49,778 bases of DNA from Cupriavidus gilardii (GCF_008801915.1 NZ_VZOV01000030.1:1-49778), one strand, 5' to 3'; positions 1-8,685 are shown, numbered from the stretch's first letter. Numbers and translations are program-made. The notes: generated from the letters alone by a model not told the origin.

Positions 1-76
1 CGAACAGGACCGTGAAACGACTTCGCGCCGATGATAGTGCGGACTACCCGTGTGAAAGTAGGTCATCGCCAGGCTC
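1..76 (+). rRNA. rrf: 5S ribosomal RNA, 3' part
   Basis: The first bases match the conserved 3' half of bacterial 5S rRNA: a GAACAGGACCGTGAAACG loop region, then GATGATAGTGCG, and the closing GTGTGAAAGTAGGTCATCGCCAGG strand cut short at about base 76. The 5' half lies outside the window. A strong terminator follows at once, as expected at the end of an rRNA operon. The exact 3' end is uncertain by a few bases. Confidence 0.9.
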
Positions 77-83
77 TCCTTTG

Positions 84-118
84 AAAACGCCCCAGATCCT
101 CAAGGTCTGGGGCGTTTT
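84..118 (+). terminator. rRNA operon terminator
   Basis: A 13-bp perfect stem (AAAACGCCCCAGA at 84-96 pairs with TCTGGGGCGTTTT at 106-118) around a 9-base loop ends in TTTT. It sits just after the 5S rRNA end. The A/T ends make it able to work in both directions. Confidence 0.9.
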
Positions 119-184
119 GCTTTGCGGCGGGCTGGTATGGAGCGATATCGGCAGCACTTTCCCGCTCCCCGCAAGTGCCTCACA

Positions 185-577
185 ATGCCGGTTTCGCGAC
201 CGCGCGCTTCATTCCCTCCGAAAGTGACCACGCCATCCGACCATAGCTGGTACCTGTACCTGCTCGAATGCGCCGATGGCAGCCTCTATACCGGCATCAC
301 CACCGATGTCGGCCGCCGTTTCGCCCAGCACCAGGCTGGCACGGGTGCCCGCTATACGCGCTCGCGCAAGCCGATCGCGATCGCCGCGCAGTTGCGATGC
401 GCCGACCGGGCGGAAGCCTCCCGGCTGGAAGCGCTGGTCAAGCGTCTGCACGTGACGCGAAAACGCGCGTTTTGCGCGATGCTGGAGCTGGACCACGCCG
501 AGATGCCCGATTTGCTGGCGTGGCTTCGCGACGGCGGCCGTCCGTCCCTGCCCGCGGCATCGCCCGGAAAACTGTGA
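185..577 (+). CDS. GIY-YIG family protein (UPF0213/YhbQ-like)
   Basis: Small protein of the stand-alone GIY-YIG nuclease-like family. The core starts at WYLYLLECADGSLYTGIT (about residues 19-36), which holds the WY(L)YLL and YTGIT signatures. ArgArg follows in VGRRFAQH, then GARYTRSRKP and the ExxRLEALVKRL helix typical of YhbQ/UPF0213 proteins. The ATG at 185 is chosen because it leaves a short leader before the domain; an in-frame GTG at 224 is also possible, and neither has a clear ribosome site. The substrate is unknown for this family, and a DNA-processing role is only inferred from the fold. A 21-base pure pyrimidine run (599-619) follows the gene. Confidence 0.85.
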   Translation: MPVSRPRASFPPKVTTPSDHSWYLYLLECADGSLYTGITTDVGRRFAQHQAGTGARYTRSRKPIAIAAQLRCADRAEASRLEALVKRLHVTRKRAFCAMLELDHAEMPDLLAWLRDGGRPSLPAASPGKL

Positions 578-695
578 TTTGGCGACGACCGGTCGTCGCT
601 TTCCTTCCTTTCTTTCCTTAAGGCTCGTTTAAGTCTCGGCCCCTAGCATGTCCTCGTCGCGCCTCCCTGGGCGCCGAACCAACGAGGAGAACCAG

Positions 696-2171
696 ATGAT
701 TCGCCGAACTGTTGCTCGTACCGCCATCGCCATTGCCGCCGTGGGCGTGCTGGCAGGCGGGTACAACTATCTCCAGAAGGAAGCGGTGTCATCGAGCTAT
801 GCCGCGCCGACTCCGGTGGTCGCGCAGGTCAGTGCCGCGCCGGGCCGCGCGATGGCAACGCCGACCGATTTCTCCGGCATCGTTGACCGTTACGGTCCGG
901 CCGTCGTCAATATCAGCGTGACGGCACGCGCGCAGCGCACTGCGGCGCAGATGCCGCCGGGCATGGATCCGGACGATCCGATGTTCCAGTTCTTCAAGCG
1001 CTTCGGCATCCCGTTCCCTTACGGGCCGCAGCCGGACCAGCCGCAATTGGCGCGGGGCCTGGGCTCGGGCTTTATCGTCAGCCCGGACGGCATGATCCTG
1101 ACCAATGCGCACGTCGTCGATGGGGCGCAGGAGGTCGTCGTCAAGCTGACCGATCGTCGCGAGTTCAAGGCCAAGGTGCTGGGCGTCGACAAGCAGACCG
1201 ATATCGCGGTGATCAAGATCGACGCGAAGGACCTGCCGACGGTGCAGCTGGGCGACCCGTCGCAGGTTCGCGTTGGCGAGCCGGTCGTCGCCATCGGTTC
1301 GCCGTACGGCTTCGAGAACACCGTGACCGCCGGCATCGTCAGCGCGAAGTCGCGCGCGCTGCCCGACGACACCTATGTTCCGTTCATCCAGACGGACGTC
1401 GCGGTGAACCCCGGCAATTCCGGCGGCCCGCTGTTCAATCAGCGCGGCGAAGTGATCGGCATCAACTCGCAGATCTACAGCCGCACCGGCGGTTATCAGG
1501 GCCTGTCGTTCGCGATCCCGATCGACGTCGCCACCAAGGTTCAGCAGCAGCTGGTTGCGCATGGCAAGGTCACGCGCGGCCGCCTCGGTATCGGCGTGCA
1601 GGAGGTCAACCAGGCGTTGGCACAGTCGTTCGGCTTGCCGAAGCCGGCCGGCGCGCTGGTCAATACGGTCGAGCCGGACGGCCCGGCGGCGAAGGCGGGC
1701 CTGAAGCCGGGCGACGTCATCGTGCAGATCGGCGACGACACCGTCGATCGTTCGACCGACCTGCCGGAACACGTCGCGGATCTGAAGCCGGGCACCGAAA
1801 CGACGCTGAAGGTTGTTCGAGAAGGCAAGCCCGTTACGCTGACCGTCAAGGTGGGCGCGGCCAACGAGCAGAGCGTCGCGCAAAAGAGCGAGGGCGCCGA
1901 GTCCGGCGGCAAGCTTGGCCTCGCGGTGCGGCCGCTGTCGCCGGCGGAACAGCGCGAGAGCGGCATCGCCGGCGGCCTGGTAGTCGAGGGCGCGTCGGGT
2001 CCCGCGGCTCGCGTCGGCATTCAACCCGGCGACGTGATCCTGGCCTTCAACGGCACGCCGATCAAGTCGGTCGAGCAATTGCGCACGATGGTGTCGAAGG
2101 CCGGCAAGGAGGTGGCGCTGCTGGTGCAGCGTGACGACACGCAGCTGTTCGTGCCGATCGAACTGGGCTGA
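696..2171 (+). CDS. DegP/DegQ-type periplasmic serine protease (HtrA family)
   Basis: Periplasmic trypsin-like protease that degrades or refolds damaged envelope proteins. The ATG at 696 follows AACGAGGAGAACCAG, a strong ribosome site, and gives 491 aa with an N-terminal signal/anchor (IAIAAVGVLAGG). The catalytic triad is visible: His139 in TNAHVVDGA, Asp169 in TDIAVIKID and Ser242 in NPGNSGGPLFN. Two PDZ domains follow, about residues 295-385 and 410-491. An acidic/aromatic insert (PDDPMFQFFKRFG) matches the LA-loop area of DegP/MucD-type members. A terminator lies 30 bp downstream, so it is probably transcribed alone. MucD/DegQ subtype not decided. Confidence 0.95.
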   Translation: MIRRTVARTAIAIAAVGVLAGGYNYLQKEAVSSSYAAPTPVVAQVSAAPGRAMATPTDFSGIVDRYGPAVVNISVTARAQRTAAQMPPGMDPDDPMFQFFKRFGIPFPYGPQPDQPQLARGLGSGFIVSPDGMILTNAHVVDGAQEVVVKLTDRREFKAKVLGVDKQTDIAVIKIDAKDLPTVQLGDPSQVRVGEPVVAIGSPYGFENTVTAGIVSAKSRALPDDTYVPFIQTDVAVNPGNSGGPLFNQRGEVIGINSQIYSRTGGYQGLSFAIPIDVATKVQQQLVAHGKVTRGRLGIGVQEVNQALAQSFGLPKPAGALVNTVEPDGPAAKAGLKPGDVIVQIGDDTVDRSTDLPEHVADLKPGTETTLKVVREGKPVTLTVKVGAANEQSVAQKSEGAESGGKLGLAVRPLSPAEQRESGIAGGLVVEGASGPAARVGIQPGDVILAFNGTPIKSVEQLRTMVSKAGKEVALLVQRDDTQLFVPIELG

Positions 2172-2200
2172 TCGAACTGCGCGGATAGCGGCCATGCAAG

Positions 2201-2246
2201 GGCGTCGCGAACGGGCATCGACAAGCCCGGGCGCGACGCCTTTTTT
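2201..2246 (+). terminator. terminator after the HtrA-family gene
   Basis: GGCGTCGCG (2201-2209) pairs with CGCGACGCC (2232-2240); an inner CGGG/CCCG stem sits in the loop, and TTTTTT follows at 2241-2246. Classic intrinsic terminator. Confidence 0.9.
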
Positions 2247-2313
2247 GTTCGCGGACTCTCGCCCCTTGGCGGTGCGCGGCGAGATGACTGCGAGGCAGGC
2301 GAGCAGAGATACG

Positions 2314-2391
2314 CGGCAGGTATACGCCCACGTATACGACCCCGTATACCTGCCGTATACGCGCCCATGTATACGGCAGGTATACGTATAC
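2314..2391. repeat. array of seven GTATAC palindromes
   Basis: The hexamer GTATAC starts at 2320, 2332, 2344, 2355, 2369, 2380 and 2386. A 13-bp unit CGGCAGGTATACG occurs at 2314-2326, inverted at 2343-2355, and again direct at 2374-2386, so the first two copies form a perfect inverted repeat. Most spacings are 11-12 bp, about one helical turn. It lies between a terminator and the next start codon (2536); no gene is seen in 2247-2535. Confidence 0.85.
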
Positions 2392-2535
2392 GTACCCACC
2401 CCGAAATCCTTGCCCAGAGCGGTTTTCCGGGCTGCATAGCCACACAGGAACGCAATCACGGCGTATCATCTCGACTGCGATGCATGACGAGGCATCGGTG
2501 CCATCGTCTTGTGGACTCGATCGAAAAGGAAGTCT

Positions 2536-2853
2536 ATGCAGTTGGATCTCACGCGTGCATCTACGGTGACGGCGACCGACCGGGCGCGGCGCATGCCGCG
2601 CGCGACGCCGTCGCCCCGTCGTCGCAAGAAGGTAGAGGTCACCTATTGGGAGCGCGGTTATCGCTCCCACTACTACCGCAACGAGCGCGGCGACAAGCTG
2701 GGCGAAGTACATCTGTCCGAGCGTGGCGAAGTGCCCGTGGTCTATCGCTGGGCGGCCGGCAACTATTCGGGTGCCGAAGGTTCGCTGGCGCATGCGCGCA
2801 TGCGCGTCGAAGAGACCGTCGGGTTCGGTATGCGCCAGCTGCCGCTGTTCTGA
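2536..2853 (+). CDS. small conserved-looking protein of unknown function
   Basis: 105-aa protein, family not recognised. The ATG at 2536 has an AAAAGGAAG ribosome site just upstream, which decides the start. The N-terminal 35 residues are Arg/Lys-rich and probably flexible. A compact part follows with VEVTYWERGYRSHYYRNERG, LGEVHLSERGEVPVVYRWAAG and a C-terminal helix MRVEETVGFGMRQLPLF. The Tyr/Arg-rich strand-turn pattern suggests a small beta-rich fold. It lies downstream of the GTATAC array, which may carry its control signals (inference). Confidence 0.65.
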   Translation: MQLDLTRASTVTATDRARRMPRATPSPRRRKKVEVTYWERGYRSHYYRNERGDKLGEVHLSERGEVPVVYRWAAGNYSGAEGSLAHARMRVEETVGFGMRQLPLF

Positions 2854-2922
2854 CGACGGCAACGCAGCCGGGCAACACCCTCACACCGACCGCAGCCTCT
2901 GCCGCGGTCCCGCGCGGCGCGC

Positions 2923-4503
2923 TCAATCGAGCCGACGCTGCCACAGCATCGCTGCCGCCGCACACAGCGCGAGCAGCGCGATCCAGCGATACAGATCCTC
3001 GCAGGCGATCAGCCTGGCCTGTTGGTCGACCAGCCGCGCCAGCCATGTCAGCGCGAACTGATGCGCATGGGCGGCATCGAGCCCCCGCGCAGCCAGCGTG
3101 GCCTCCATCGCGCGCATCCATTGCGCTGTCTGATCGGGCCGATTACCGAGCGAATCGACGATGCCATGGTGAACCGCAAACTGCCGGTTCTGCAGCAGGA
3201 TCGCGCCGAGCGCCGAGGCGAACGAGCTGGCAATCTGCCGCATCAGATTCTTGCTGCGATAGCCGTGCGCGAAGTCCTCGTGCGATAACGGGCGAAACGT
3301 CAGCCCCGCGATCGGGATGATCACCATCACACCGAACAGGCCCTTGCCGACCAGGCCCCAGGCGAGCGCGCCGATGTCGGCGTCGGGCGGCAACCGCGAG
3401 AACCACCACGCCGCGCCGGCCATCACGAGCAGGCCCGCGGTCATCAGCGGCTTCTTGCGTGACAAGCGCGGCGCGGCCTTCAGGTAGATCGCAATACCGG
3501 CGAGGCTGACCGCGGCCGAGAACGTGTTGAGCCAGCCGGTCGTCTGCAGCGGCAGTCCCAGTGCCTGCTCGGCATAGATCGGAAACAGGTAGCCGCTCAG
3601 GTTGTTGATCAGGTAGTAGACGAAATACATCGCCAGGCCGGTCAGGTAAACCGGATGGCGCAGATTGCGCAGCGCCAGCAGGGGCTTGCCGTGATGCCAC
3701 TGGTGCCACAGGAACAGCCCCAGCAGCGCGGCACCGCTGGCGGCCAGCGCCGCGAGCCGCAAGGGGTGCGACAGCACATCGAAGCGCGCTTCGCTCAATG
3801 CGGCCTGGAGCGCGACGATGGCGACGCCGAACAGCAGCAGCGGCCCGATGGCCGGTGCTTCCGCGGCGGCCGAGCGCTCGGCATCGGGCAACAGCCGCCA
3901 CGCCGCGAACGCGGCCAGCGCGGCAAAGGGCACCACGCCGTAGAACACATCCTGCCAGACGCCATGCTCGATCAGCGCGGCCGCAAAGGCCGGGGCCAGC
4001 GCCGACGCGCCGAAGATCCCCAGCATGAAGATCCGCAAGGCCCGCGGCCGGTCTGCCGGCGAGAACATCAGGTTGACCAGGATGCGGCAGCTGGTAAACA
4101 GCGCGCCGCCGCCGAGCCCCTGCAGCAAGCGCGCCGCGGCAAGTTGCGTGACCGAATGGCTGGCCGCGGCGGCCAGCGCCCCGGCAATGAACAGCAGCAG
4201 CGCGCCGGTCAGATAGCGGCGATAGCCGAAGCGCTGTGCCAGCCAGGGCTGCTTCAGGATCGTCAGCATGCTGCCGAGCGCGTAGGCGGCCTGTACCAGC
4301 GCGAAGCTGCGCGGATCGCCATCGATGCCGCCGACAATATGGCTGGCGGCGAAGACGAACATGATGTTCTCGAGGAACTCGACGGAGGTGGACAGCGCCA
4401 GCAGCAGCATCAGCAGGGTCTGGCGTTGCCGATGGCCGAGCGGCCGCAGACGGCGCAGGCTGCGATGCAGCGTGGAGCTGTGCGGCGCAGCCTGCGGTTT
4501 CAT
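2923..4503 (-). CDS. MFS transporter, DHA2-like
   Basis: 526-aa inner-membrane protein with many hydrophobic helices and MFS hallmarks: ALSTSVEFLENIMFVFAAS in the first helix, the loop 2-3 region LKQPWLAQRFGYRRY, and ARLLQGLGGGALFTSCRILV. It is probably a drug/proton antiporter or exporter. The start at 4503 is set by the ATGA overlap with the upstream MarR gene (TGA at 4500-4502), implying translational coupling and control by that regulator. It shares an unusual EDFAHGYRSKNLMRQIAS block with the second transporter at 7120-8685. No HlyD-type adaptor or outer-membrane channel is next to it. Substrate unknown. Confidence 0.88.
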   Translation of the reverse strand: MKPQAAPHSSTLHRSLRRLRPLGHRQRQTLLMLLLALSTSVEFLENIMFVFAASHIVGGIDGDPRSFALVQAAYALGSMLTILKQPWLAQRFGYRRYLTGALLLFIAGALAAAASHSVTQLAAARLLQGLGGGALFTSCRILVNLMFSPADRPRALRIFMLGIFGASALAPAFAAALIEHGVWQDVFYGVVPFAALAAFAAWRLLPDAERSAAAEAPAIGPLLLFGVAIVALQAALSEARFDVLSHPLRLAALAASGAALLGLFLWHQWHHGKPLLALRNLRHPVYLTGLAMYFVYYLINNLSGYLFPIYAEQALGLPLQTTGWLNTFSAAVSLAGIAIYLKAAPRLSRKKPLMTAGLLVMAGAAWWFSRLPPDADIGALAWGLVGKGLFGVMVIIPIAGLTFRPLSHEDFAHGYRSKNLMRQIASSFASALGAILLQNRQFAVHHGIVDSLGNRPDQTAQWMRAMEATLAARGLDAAHAHQFALTWLARLVDQQARLIACEDLYRWIALLALCAAAAMLWQRRLD

Positions 4504-4988
4504 GATTGCAGCGTGTCCAGATGCTGGTGCAGCTTCGCGAGCGCGCGAGTCGCACCCGCCAGCCCCGTTTCCCCCAACGGACCCCAGGCTTCGCCGTACG
4601 CTGCGTGCACGACTGGTGCGGCGCGCTCGACCATGCTGCGCCCCGCCGCGGTCAGCCGCAGTTCGAGGCTGCGCCTGTCCTGGGTCGAGGCGCGCCGGCG
4701 CAGCAGGCCGCGCGCTTCGAGCCCGTCGAGCAGCCGCGTCATCTGCGTGCGCGTCGCATCGAGCGTGTTGCCCAGTTCCGATGGCATGCTGGGCTGGCCT
4801 TCGTCGGCGGCCAGCATGCTCAGGCACAGGTATTGCGACATGTCGAGCTCGAACGGCGCGAGCGCCCGGTCGATATGCGCGCGCAGCAGCCGGGCGGTGC
4901 GCATCAGCAGCCGGGACGCGAGAATCAGGTCGCGCGGCGCTTCGGGATGGGCAGCGCAGAAGCGGTCGATACGGTCTTCAAAGGACAT
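4500..4988 (-). CDS. MarR family transcriptional regulator
   Basis: 162-aa winged-helix repressor. The recognition region MPSELGNTLDATRTQMTRLLDGLEARGLLRRRAS and the wing TQDRRSLELRLTAAGR (about residues 70-120) carry the MarR DxRR pattern. The dimerisation helices are at the two ends. The gene overlaps the MFS gene by ATGA, and a 20-bp AT-rich palindrome lies 16-35 bp upstream of its start. Together these point to an autoregulated repressor of the transporter operon, relieved by a small ligand. The ligand is unknown. Confidence 0.9.
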   Translation of the reverse strand: MSFEDRIDRFCAAHPEAPRDLILASRLLMRTARLLRAHIDRALAPFELDMSQYLCLSMLAADEGQPSMPSELGNTLDATRTQMTRLLDGLEARGLLRRRASTQDRRSLELRLTAAGRSMVERAAPVVHAAYGEAWGPLGETGLAGATRALAKLHQHLDTLQS

Positions 4989-5003
4989 GGCGATGTTACC
5001 CAA

Positions 5004-5024
5004 ATAATTACAAATGTAATTATA
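5004..5024 (-). promoter_or_regulatory. probable MarR operator and overlapping -10 box
   Basis: Perfect inverted repeat: ATAATTACA (5004-5012), AA, TGTAATTAT (5015-5023). Read on the minus strand, TATAAT at 5024-5019 overlaps one arm and could be the -10 box of the marR-MFS operon. No good -35 box is visible. An AT-rich palindrome in this GC-rich setting, just before a marR gene, is typical of an autoregulatory site. Confidence 0.75.
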
Positions 5025-5213
5025 TCGAATGGTATCAATCGCTGCTCGGTACGGGGGCGCGTCTCGCCAACGTCGTCGCGGCGTGCTGCTTGCGCACGCC
5101 GCGCCCGCTTCTGGCATCATCCCGAAATTGACGCGCGAAACCGCCCCCTTCGCGCCTGGCTGAACCCGCGGCAAAGCCCATCGCCTCGCCGCCTTGCCCG
5201 TCCCGCTGTCGCC

Positions 5214-6065
5214 ATGACGACCCCTGCCGCTCCCCAGAAGCCCGATGCAAACGGCGATGCCGCCGCGCCGCCGGCCACCTCGTCCTTCGATGCACAAGAA
5301 CTCGAGGCGCTCGCCGCGGCGTTTCACCGCGATGGATTCGTGGTGCTGCGCGGCCTGGCGGAGCCCGCATTGTGCGATGCGATGGAGCGCGTGGCACGAG
5401 CCCAGCTCGCCGAGGCGGTCGCGCCGGTCGAATACGAGGCCGAACTGGGCTATCCCGGCGCGCCGTCCAGCCGCGAGGCGGCCGGCGGGGCGACCGTACG
5501 GCGGCTGCGTCAGGCCTACGATCGCGATCCGGTATTCCAGCAATGGGCGACCGACCCGCGCGTGGCCACGCTGGTCACCGCGCTGCTGGGCGAACCGGCG
5601 CAGCTGACGCTGGCCCACCATAACTGCGTGATGACCAAGCATCCGACCTACGGCAGCCAGACCGGCTGGCATCGGGACACGCGCTATTGGTCGTTCGCCA
5701 GTCCGGAACTGGTGACGGTCTGGCTGGCGCTGGGCAACGAGGACGAGCGCAATGGCGCGTTGCGCGTGATACCCGGCTCGCACCGAGCCGCGCTCGAGGC
5801 GGGACAGCTCGATGCCGCGGAGTTTCTGGTGGACAGCCATCCGGCCAGCGCGGCGCTGCTGGCGGGAGCGACGCCGTTGTCATTGCAGCGCGGCGACGTG
5901 CTGTTCTTCGACAGCCGGCTGTTCCATAGCGCGGGGCAGAACCTGTCCGACGCGGTCAAGCTGTCGGTGGCCTTTGCCTATCTGGGGCTGAGCAACCGGC
6001 CGCTGCCCGGCACGCGCTCGGCGCAGCACGGCATGGTGCAACTGCCGGCGCCAATGGCGAGCTGA
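5214..6065 (+). CDS. phytanoyl-CoA dioxygenase (PhyH) family protein
   Basis: 283-aa non-haem Fe(II)/2-oxoglutarate oxygenase. The iron ligands are visible as His153-x-Asp155 in GWHRDTRYW and distal His238 in LFHSAGQN; Lys249 or a nearby residue may bind the 2-oxoglutarate carboxylate. The PhyH signatures AFHRDGFVVLRGL (N-terminus) and GALRVIPGSHR (centre) are present. The ATG at 5214 is chosen because the frame upstream is Arg/Pro-rich and not protein-like; no ribosome site is seen. It is divergent from the marR-MFS operon. The substrate is unknown; such enzymes hydroxylate varied small molecules. Confidence 0.85.
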   Translation: MTTPAAPQKPDANGDAAAPPATSSFDAQELEALAAAFHRDGFVVLRGLAEPALCDAMERVARAQLAEAVAPVEYEAELGYPGAPSSREAAGGATVRRLRQAYDRDPVFQQWATDPRVATLVTALLGEPAQLTLAHHNCVMTKHPTYGSQTGWHRDTRYWSFASPELVTVWLALGNEDERNGALRVIPGSHRAALEAGQLDAAEFLVDSHPASAALLAGATPLSLQRGDVLFFDSRLFHSAGQNLSDAVKLSVAFAYLGLSNRPLPGTRSAQHGMVQLPAPMAS

Positions 6066-6098
6066 GCGAACACACGGCAACGACGTCGGACGCGCCCT

Positions 6099-6956
6099 TC
6101 AGGTGCGCAGGCTGACCAGGTTGGTGATCTTCTCGGACGCCTCCAGCAGCGGCGGCAGGAAACGGCGCACCATCTCCTCGGCGCTGGTGCGATTGGCCTG
6201 GCCGCTGATGTTCATCGCGGCGATGACCTGGCCGGCGCGGTTGCGGATCGGCGCCGACAGCGACACCAGCCCTTCCTCGAGTTCCTGATCGTTCTGCGCC
6301 CATCCCTGGGCGCGGATGCGCGCGATGATCGCCTTCAGTTCGTCGATATCGGTGACCGTCCGCTGCGTGCGCTTGCGCAGGTCGCTGGCGTGCAGCACGC
6401 GGTCGAGCTCCTGGTCGGACAGTCCGGCCAGCAGCACGCGGCCCATCGACGAGCAATAGGCGGGCAGCCGGCTGCCGATCGACAGATTGATCGTCATGAT
6501 CTTGCGCGCGGGGACGCGCAGCACGTAGACGATTTCCGTCCCGTCCAGCACCGACACCGAGCAGCTTTCGTGCACCTGCTGCGACAGCGCCTCCATGATC
6601 GGCTCGGCCAGGTTCCAGAACGGCATCGAGGTCAGATAGGCGAAGCCGAGGTCGAGAATCTTCGGCGTCAGCCGGAACAGCCGGCCGTCGGCCTCGACAT
6701 AGCCCAGGCCCACCAGCGTCAGCAGGATGCGGCGCGCGCCGGCCCGGGTCAGTCCGCTGGCCTGCGCGATTTCCGTCAGCGTCTGCGCCGGACGCTGGGC
6801 GTTGAAGGCACGGATCACCGACAGCCCGCGTGCGAAGGACTGGACGTAGCTGTCGCTGGGCTTCTCGGCTGCGGTGCCGGCGTTGGCGGCGCTGCCCGGG
6901 GTTTCGGCGGCGGACGGCGGGGAATCCTTGGAATCGTTCGGGGCGTGGCTGGCCAT
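6099..6956 (-). CDS. IclR family regulator, PcaR/PobR-like
   Basis: 285-aa IclR-type regulator. The winged helix is at about residues 38-95 (VQSFARGLSVIRAFNAQRPAQ, LTEIAQASGLTRAGARRILLTL, GYVEADGRLFRLTPKILDLG). The effector domain follows with GTEIVYVLRVPARKIMTINLSIGSRLPAYCSSMGRVLL and SLSAPIRNRAGQVIAAMNIS. This wording is typical of the PcaR/PcaU/PobR group that senses aromatic-catabolic intermediates. The start at 6956 is preferred because the preceding 27 residues look like leader; an ATG at 7037 would extend it. It is not next to catabolic genes, but pcaIJF lie 25 kb away, preceded by a PcaR-like site. It may regulate them (inference). Confidence 0.85.
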   Translation of the reverse strand: MASHAPNDSKDSPPSAAETPGSAANAGTAAEKPSDSYVQSFARGLSVIRAFNAQRPAQTLTEIAQASGLTRAGARRILLTLVGLGYVEADGRLFRLTPKILDLGFAYLTSMPFWNLAEPIMEALSQQVHESCSVSVLDGTEIVYVLRVPARKIMTINLSIGSRLPAYCSSMGRVLLAGLSDQELDRVLHASDLRKRTQRTVTDIDELKAIIARIRAQGWAQNDQELEEGLVSLSAPIRNRAGQVIAAMNISGQANRTSAEEMVRRFLPPLLEASEKITNLVSLRT

Positions 6957-7119
6957 CGAGGTATACGGCTGGATGCCGAATGCGCACGGAAAGGCCGAAA
7001 GAGTAGTGGAAAAGGCCGCAAACCGCCAGAGGGGCATGCCGCAATGCCCCGTTGTGTCGCGTACCGCGGTGGGCAGCGCCCAGCAGTGCCCGAGACCCCT
7101 CTCGCCGCGGTGCGGCGCC

Positions 7120-8685
7120 TCAGCGGAAACTCTTTTGCACCAGCACGAAGACCGCGATCAGTACGCAGACCAGCGCGAAGCCGTGCAGCAGATCCATGCC
7201 GGCCAGCAGCGTGGCCTGGCGGTCCACCTCCTGAGACAGCCGCGCCAGATCGAAGCCAGAGAGCCCGCCGCCCTGCTGCAGCGCGGGCTCGAAGCGCGTC
7301 ACGTGCTCGATCAGATGGGTGCGGTGCGTGGCCGCGCCTTCCTGCATCCACATGCTGGCCAGCCCGGTGCCCGTGGCCGAGGCGATCTGCTTGCAGACGT
7401 TCTTGAACTGGTAGGCGTGGGCGAAGTCCTCGACCGGCAGATCGAGGTAGGTCATCGAGGCGACCTGGATCATCAGCAGCACCGGCGTCAGTCCCTCGAG
7501 CAGCACCACCGGCACCAGCGCATAGTCGGGCGCGCCCGGCATCAGCCGCTGCGACAGCAGCATCGCGGCGCAGGCATAGACCACCAGGCCCGCCGCGATC
7601 ACCCGCCGCTTGCGAAACACCATCGCCATGCACAGCGTCAGCACCACCGCGCCGATCGCCGACACGGTGCCGCTGACCGACAGCAGCATGCTGGTGGTGC
7701 GGAAGGTCAGGCCAAGGCCGCTCTGTGTCAGCGTCGGCAGCAGATAGGCCCAGATCGCCGACAGCAGGTAGTACAGCGTGTAGAAGCCGAGCCCGTACAG
7801 ATAGCGCCGGCCGAGCAGCCGCGACGGATCGATCCACGGATCCTGGTGGCGATGCAGCCGCCAGGCGCAGAACAGCAACAGCGCCAAGCCGGCGGCGGCC
7901 ATCAGCGGCATGTGCGGCGTGCTGAAGAAGCGCGTGTAGCGCATCTCCTGCAGCGTGTGCAGCAGCACCAGCGCGCCCGCGGCGGCGCTGAGCGCCGCGG
8001 GCCAGTCCAGCGTCGATACCGGCGGATGCGGGTCGCGCGGACCGCGGCGCGGGTAGGTCAGCGCCACCAGCGCCAGCACCGGCAGCGCGATCACGGCCTG
8101 GAACAGGAACACCGCGCGCCAGCCGATCTCGTCGAGGAAGATGCCGGTCAGCCATGGCGTCACCGCCAGCAGCCCGAACGATCCCAGGCCGAAGCGCAGC
8201 AGCAGCGCGGCGCGCTCGGCGGGCGCCGTCAGCAACTGCACCAGGATGCGCGAGGCCGCGAACAGGCCGCCGGCGCCCAGGCCCTCGACGGTCTTGCCGA
8301 CGATCAGGCCGGTGGGCGAGCCCGCCTCCGCGCACAGGACCGCGCCGAGCACGAACACCGCCAGCGACGCCATCGTGAAGCGCTTGTAGGTGATGCGCCG
8401 CGCGATCTGGTCGAGCAGCATGTTCATCAGCACGGCGGCGGCGGCATAGGCGCTGACCGCGTACAGGTAGTCGCTCGGCGTCGCATTGACGCCGCCCTGG
8501 ATGTGCTGGCTTGCCACCGCCATCATCAGCGTCGAGGAGAAGTCGAGCCCGGTGACGAGCCCCAGCGTCAGCCCGAACGCCGACAGCTGCAGCGGTCCCA
8601 TCTCGGGGTGCGAGGCGAGGCGCAGCGAAGGGGGCGGGGAGGGATTTGGCGCGGGCAGGCCGGCCGGCACAGGTTGGTGGGGCAT
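7120..8685 (-). CDS. MFS transporter, DHA2-like, related to the one at 2923-4503
   Basis: 521-aa membrane protein with a Pro-rich cytoplasmic N-terminus and many hydrophobic segments from about residue 35. MFS features include VGKTVEGLGAGGLFAASRILVQLL and a cytoplasmic EDFAHAYQFKNVCKQIAS block that lines up with the same block in the first transporter. The C-terminal region KSFR ends right after a last helix (FALVCVLIAVFVLVQ). The ATG at 8685 was chosen; an in-frame ATG at residue 29 (MGPLQL) is possible. No regulator is directly attached. Export of a small molecule is likely, with no substrate clue. Confidence 0.85.
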   Translation of the reverse strand: MPHQPVPAGLPAPNPSPPPSLRLASHPEMGPLQLSAFGLTLGLVTGLDFSSTLMMAVASQHIQGGVNATPSDYLYAVSAYAAAAVLMNMLLDQIARRITYKRFTMASLAVFVLGAVLCAEAGSPTGLIVGKTVEGLGAGGLFAASRILVQLLTAPAERAALLLRFGLGSFGLLAVTPWLTGIFLDEIGWRAVFLFQAVIALPVLALVALTYPRRGPRDPHPPVSTLDWPAALSAAAGALVLLHTLQEMRYTRFFSTPHMPLMAAAGLALLLFCAWRLHRHQDPWIDPSRLLGRRYLYGLGFYTLYYLLSAIWAYLLPTLTQSGLGLTFRTTSMLLSVSGTVSAIGAVVLTLCMAMVFRKRRVIAAGLVVYACAAMLLSQRLMPGAPDYALVPVVLLEGLTPVLLMIQVASMTYLDLPVEDFAHAYQFKNVCKQIASATGTGLASMWMQEGAATHRTHLIEHVTRFEPALQQGGGLSGFDLARLSQEVDRQATLLAGMDLLHGFALVCVLIAVFVLVQKSFR

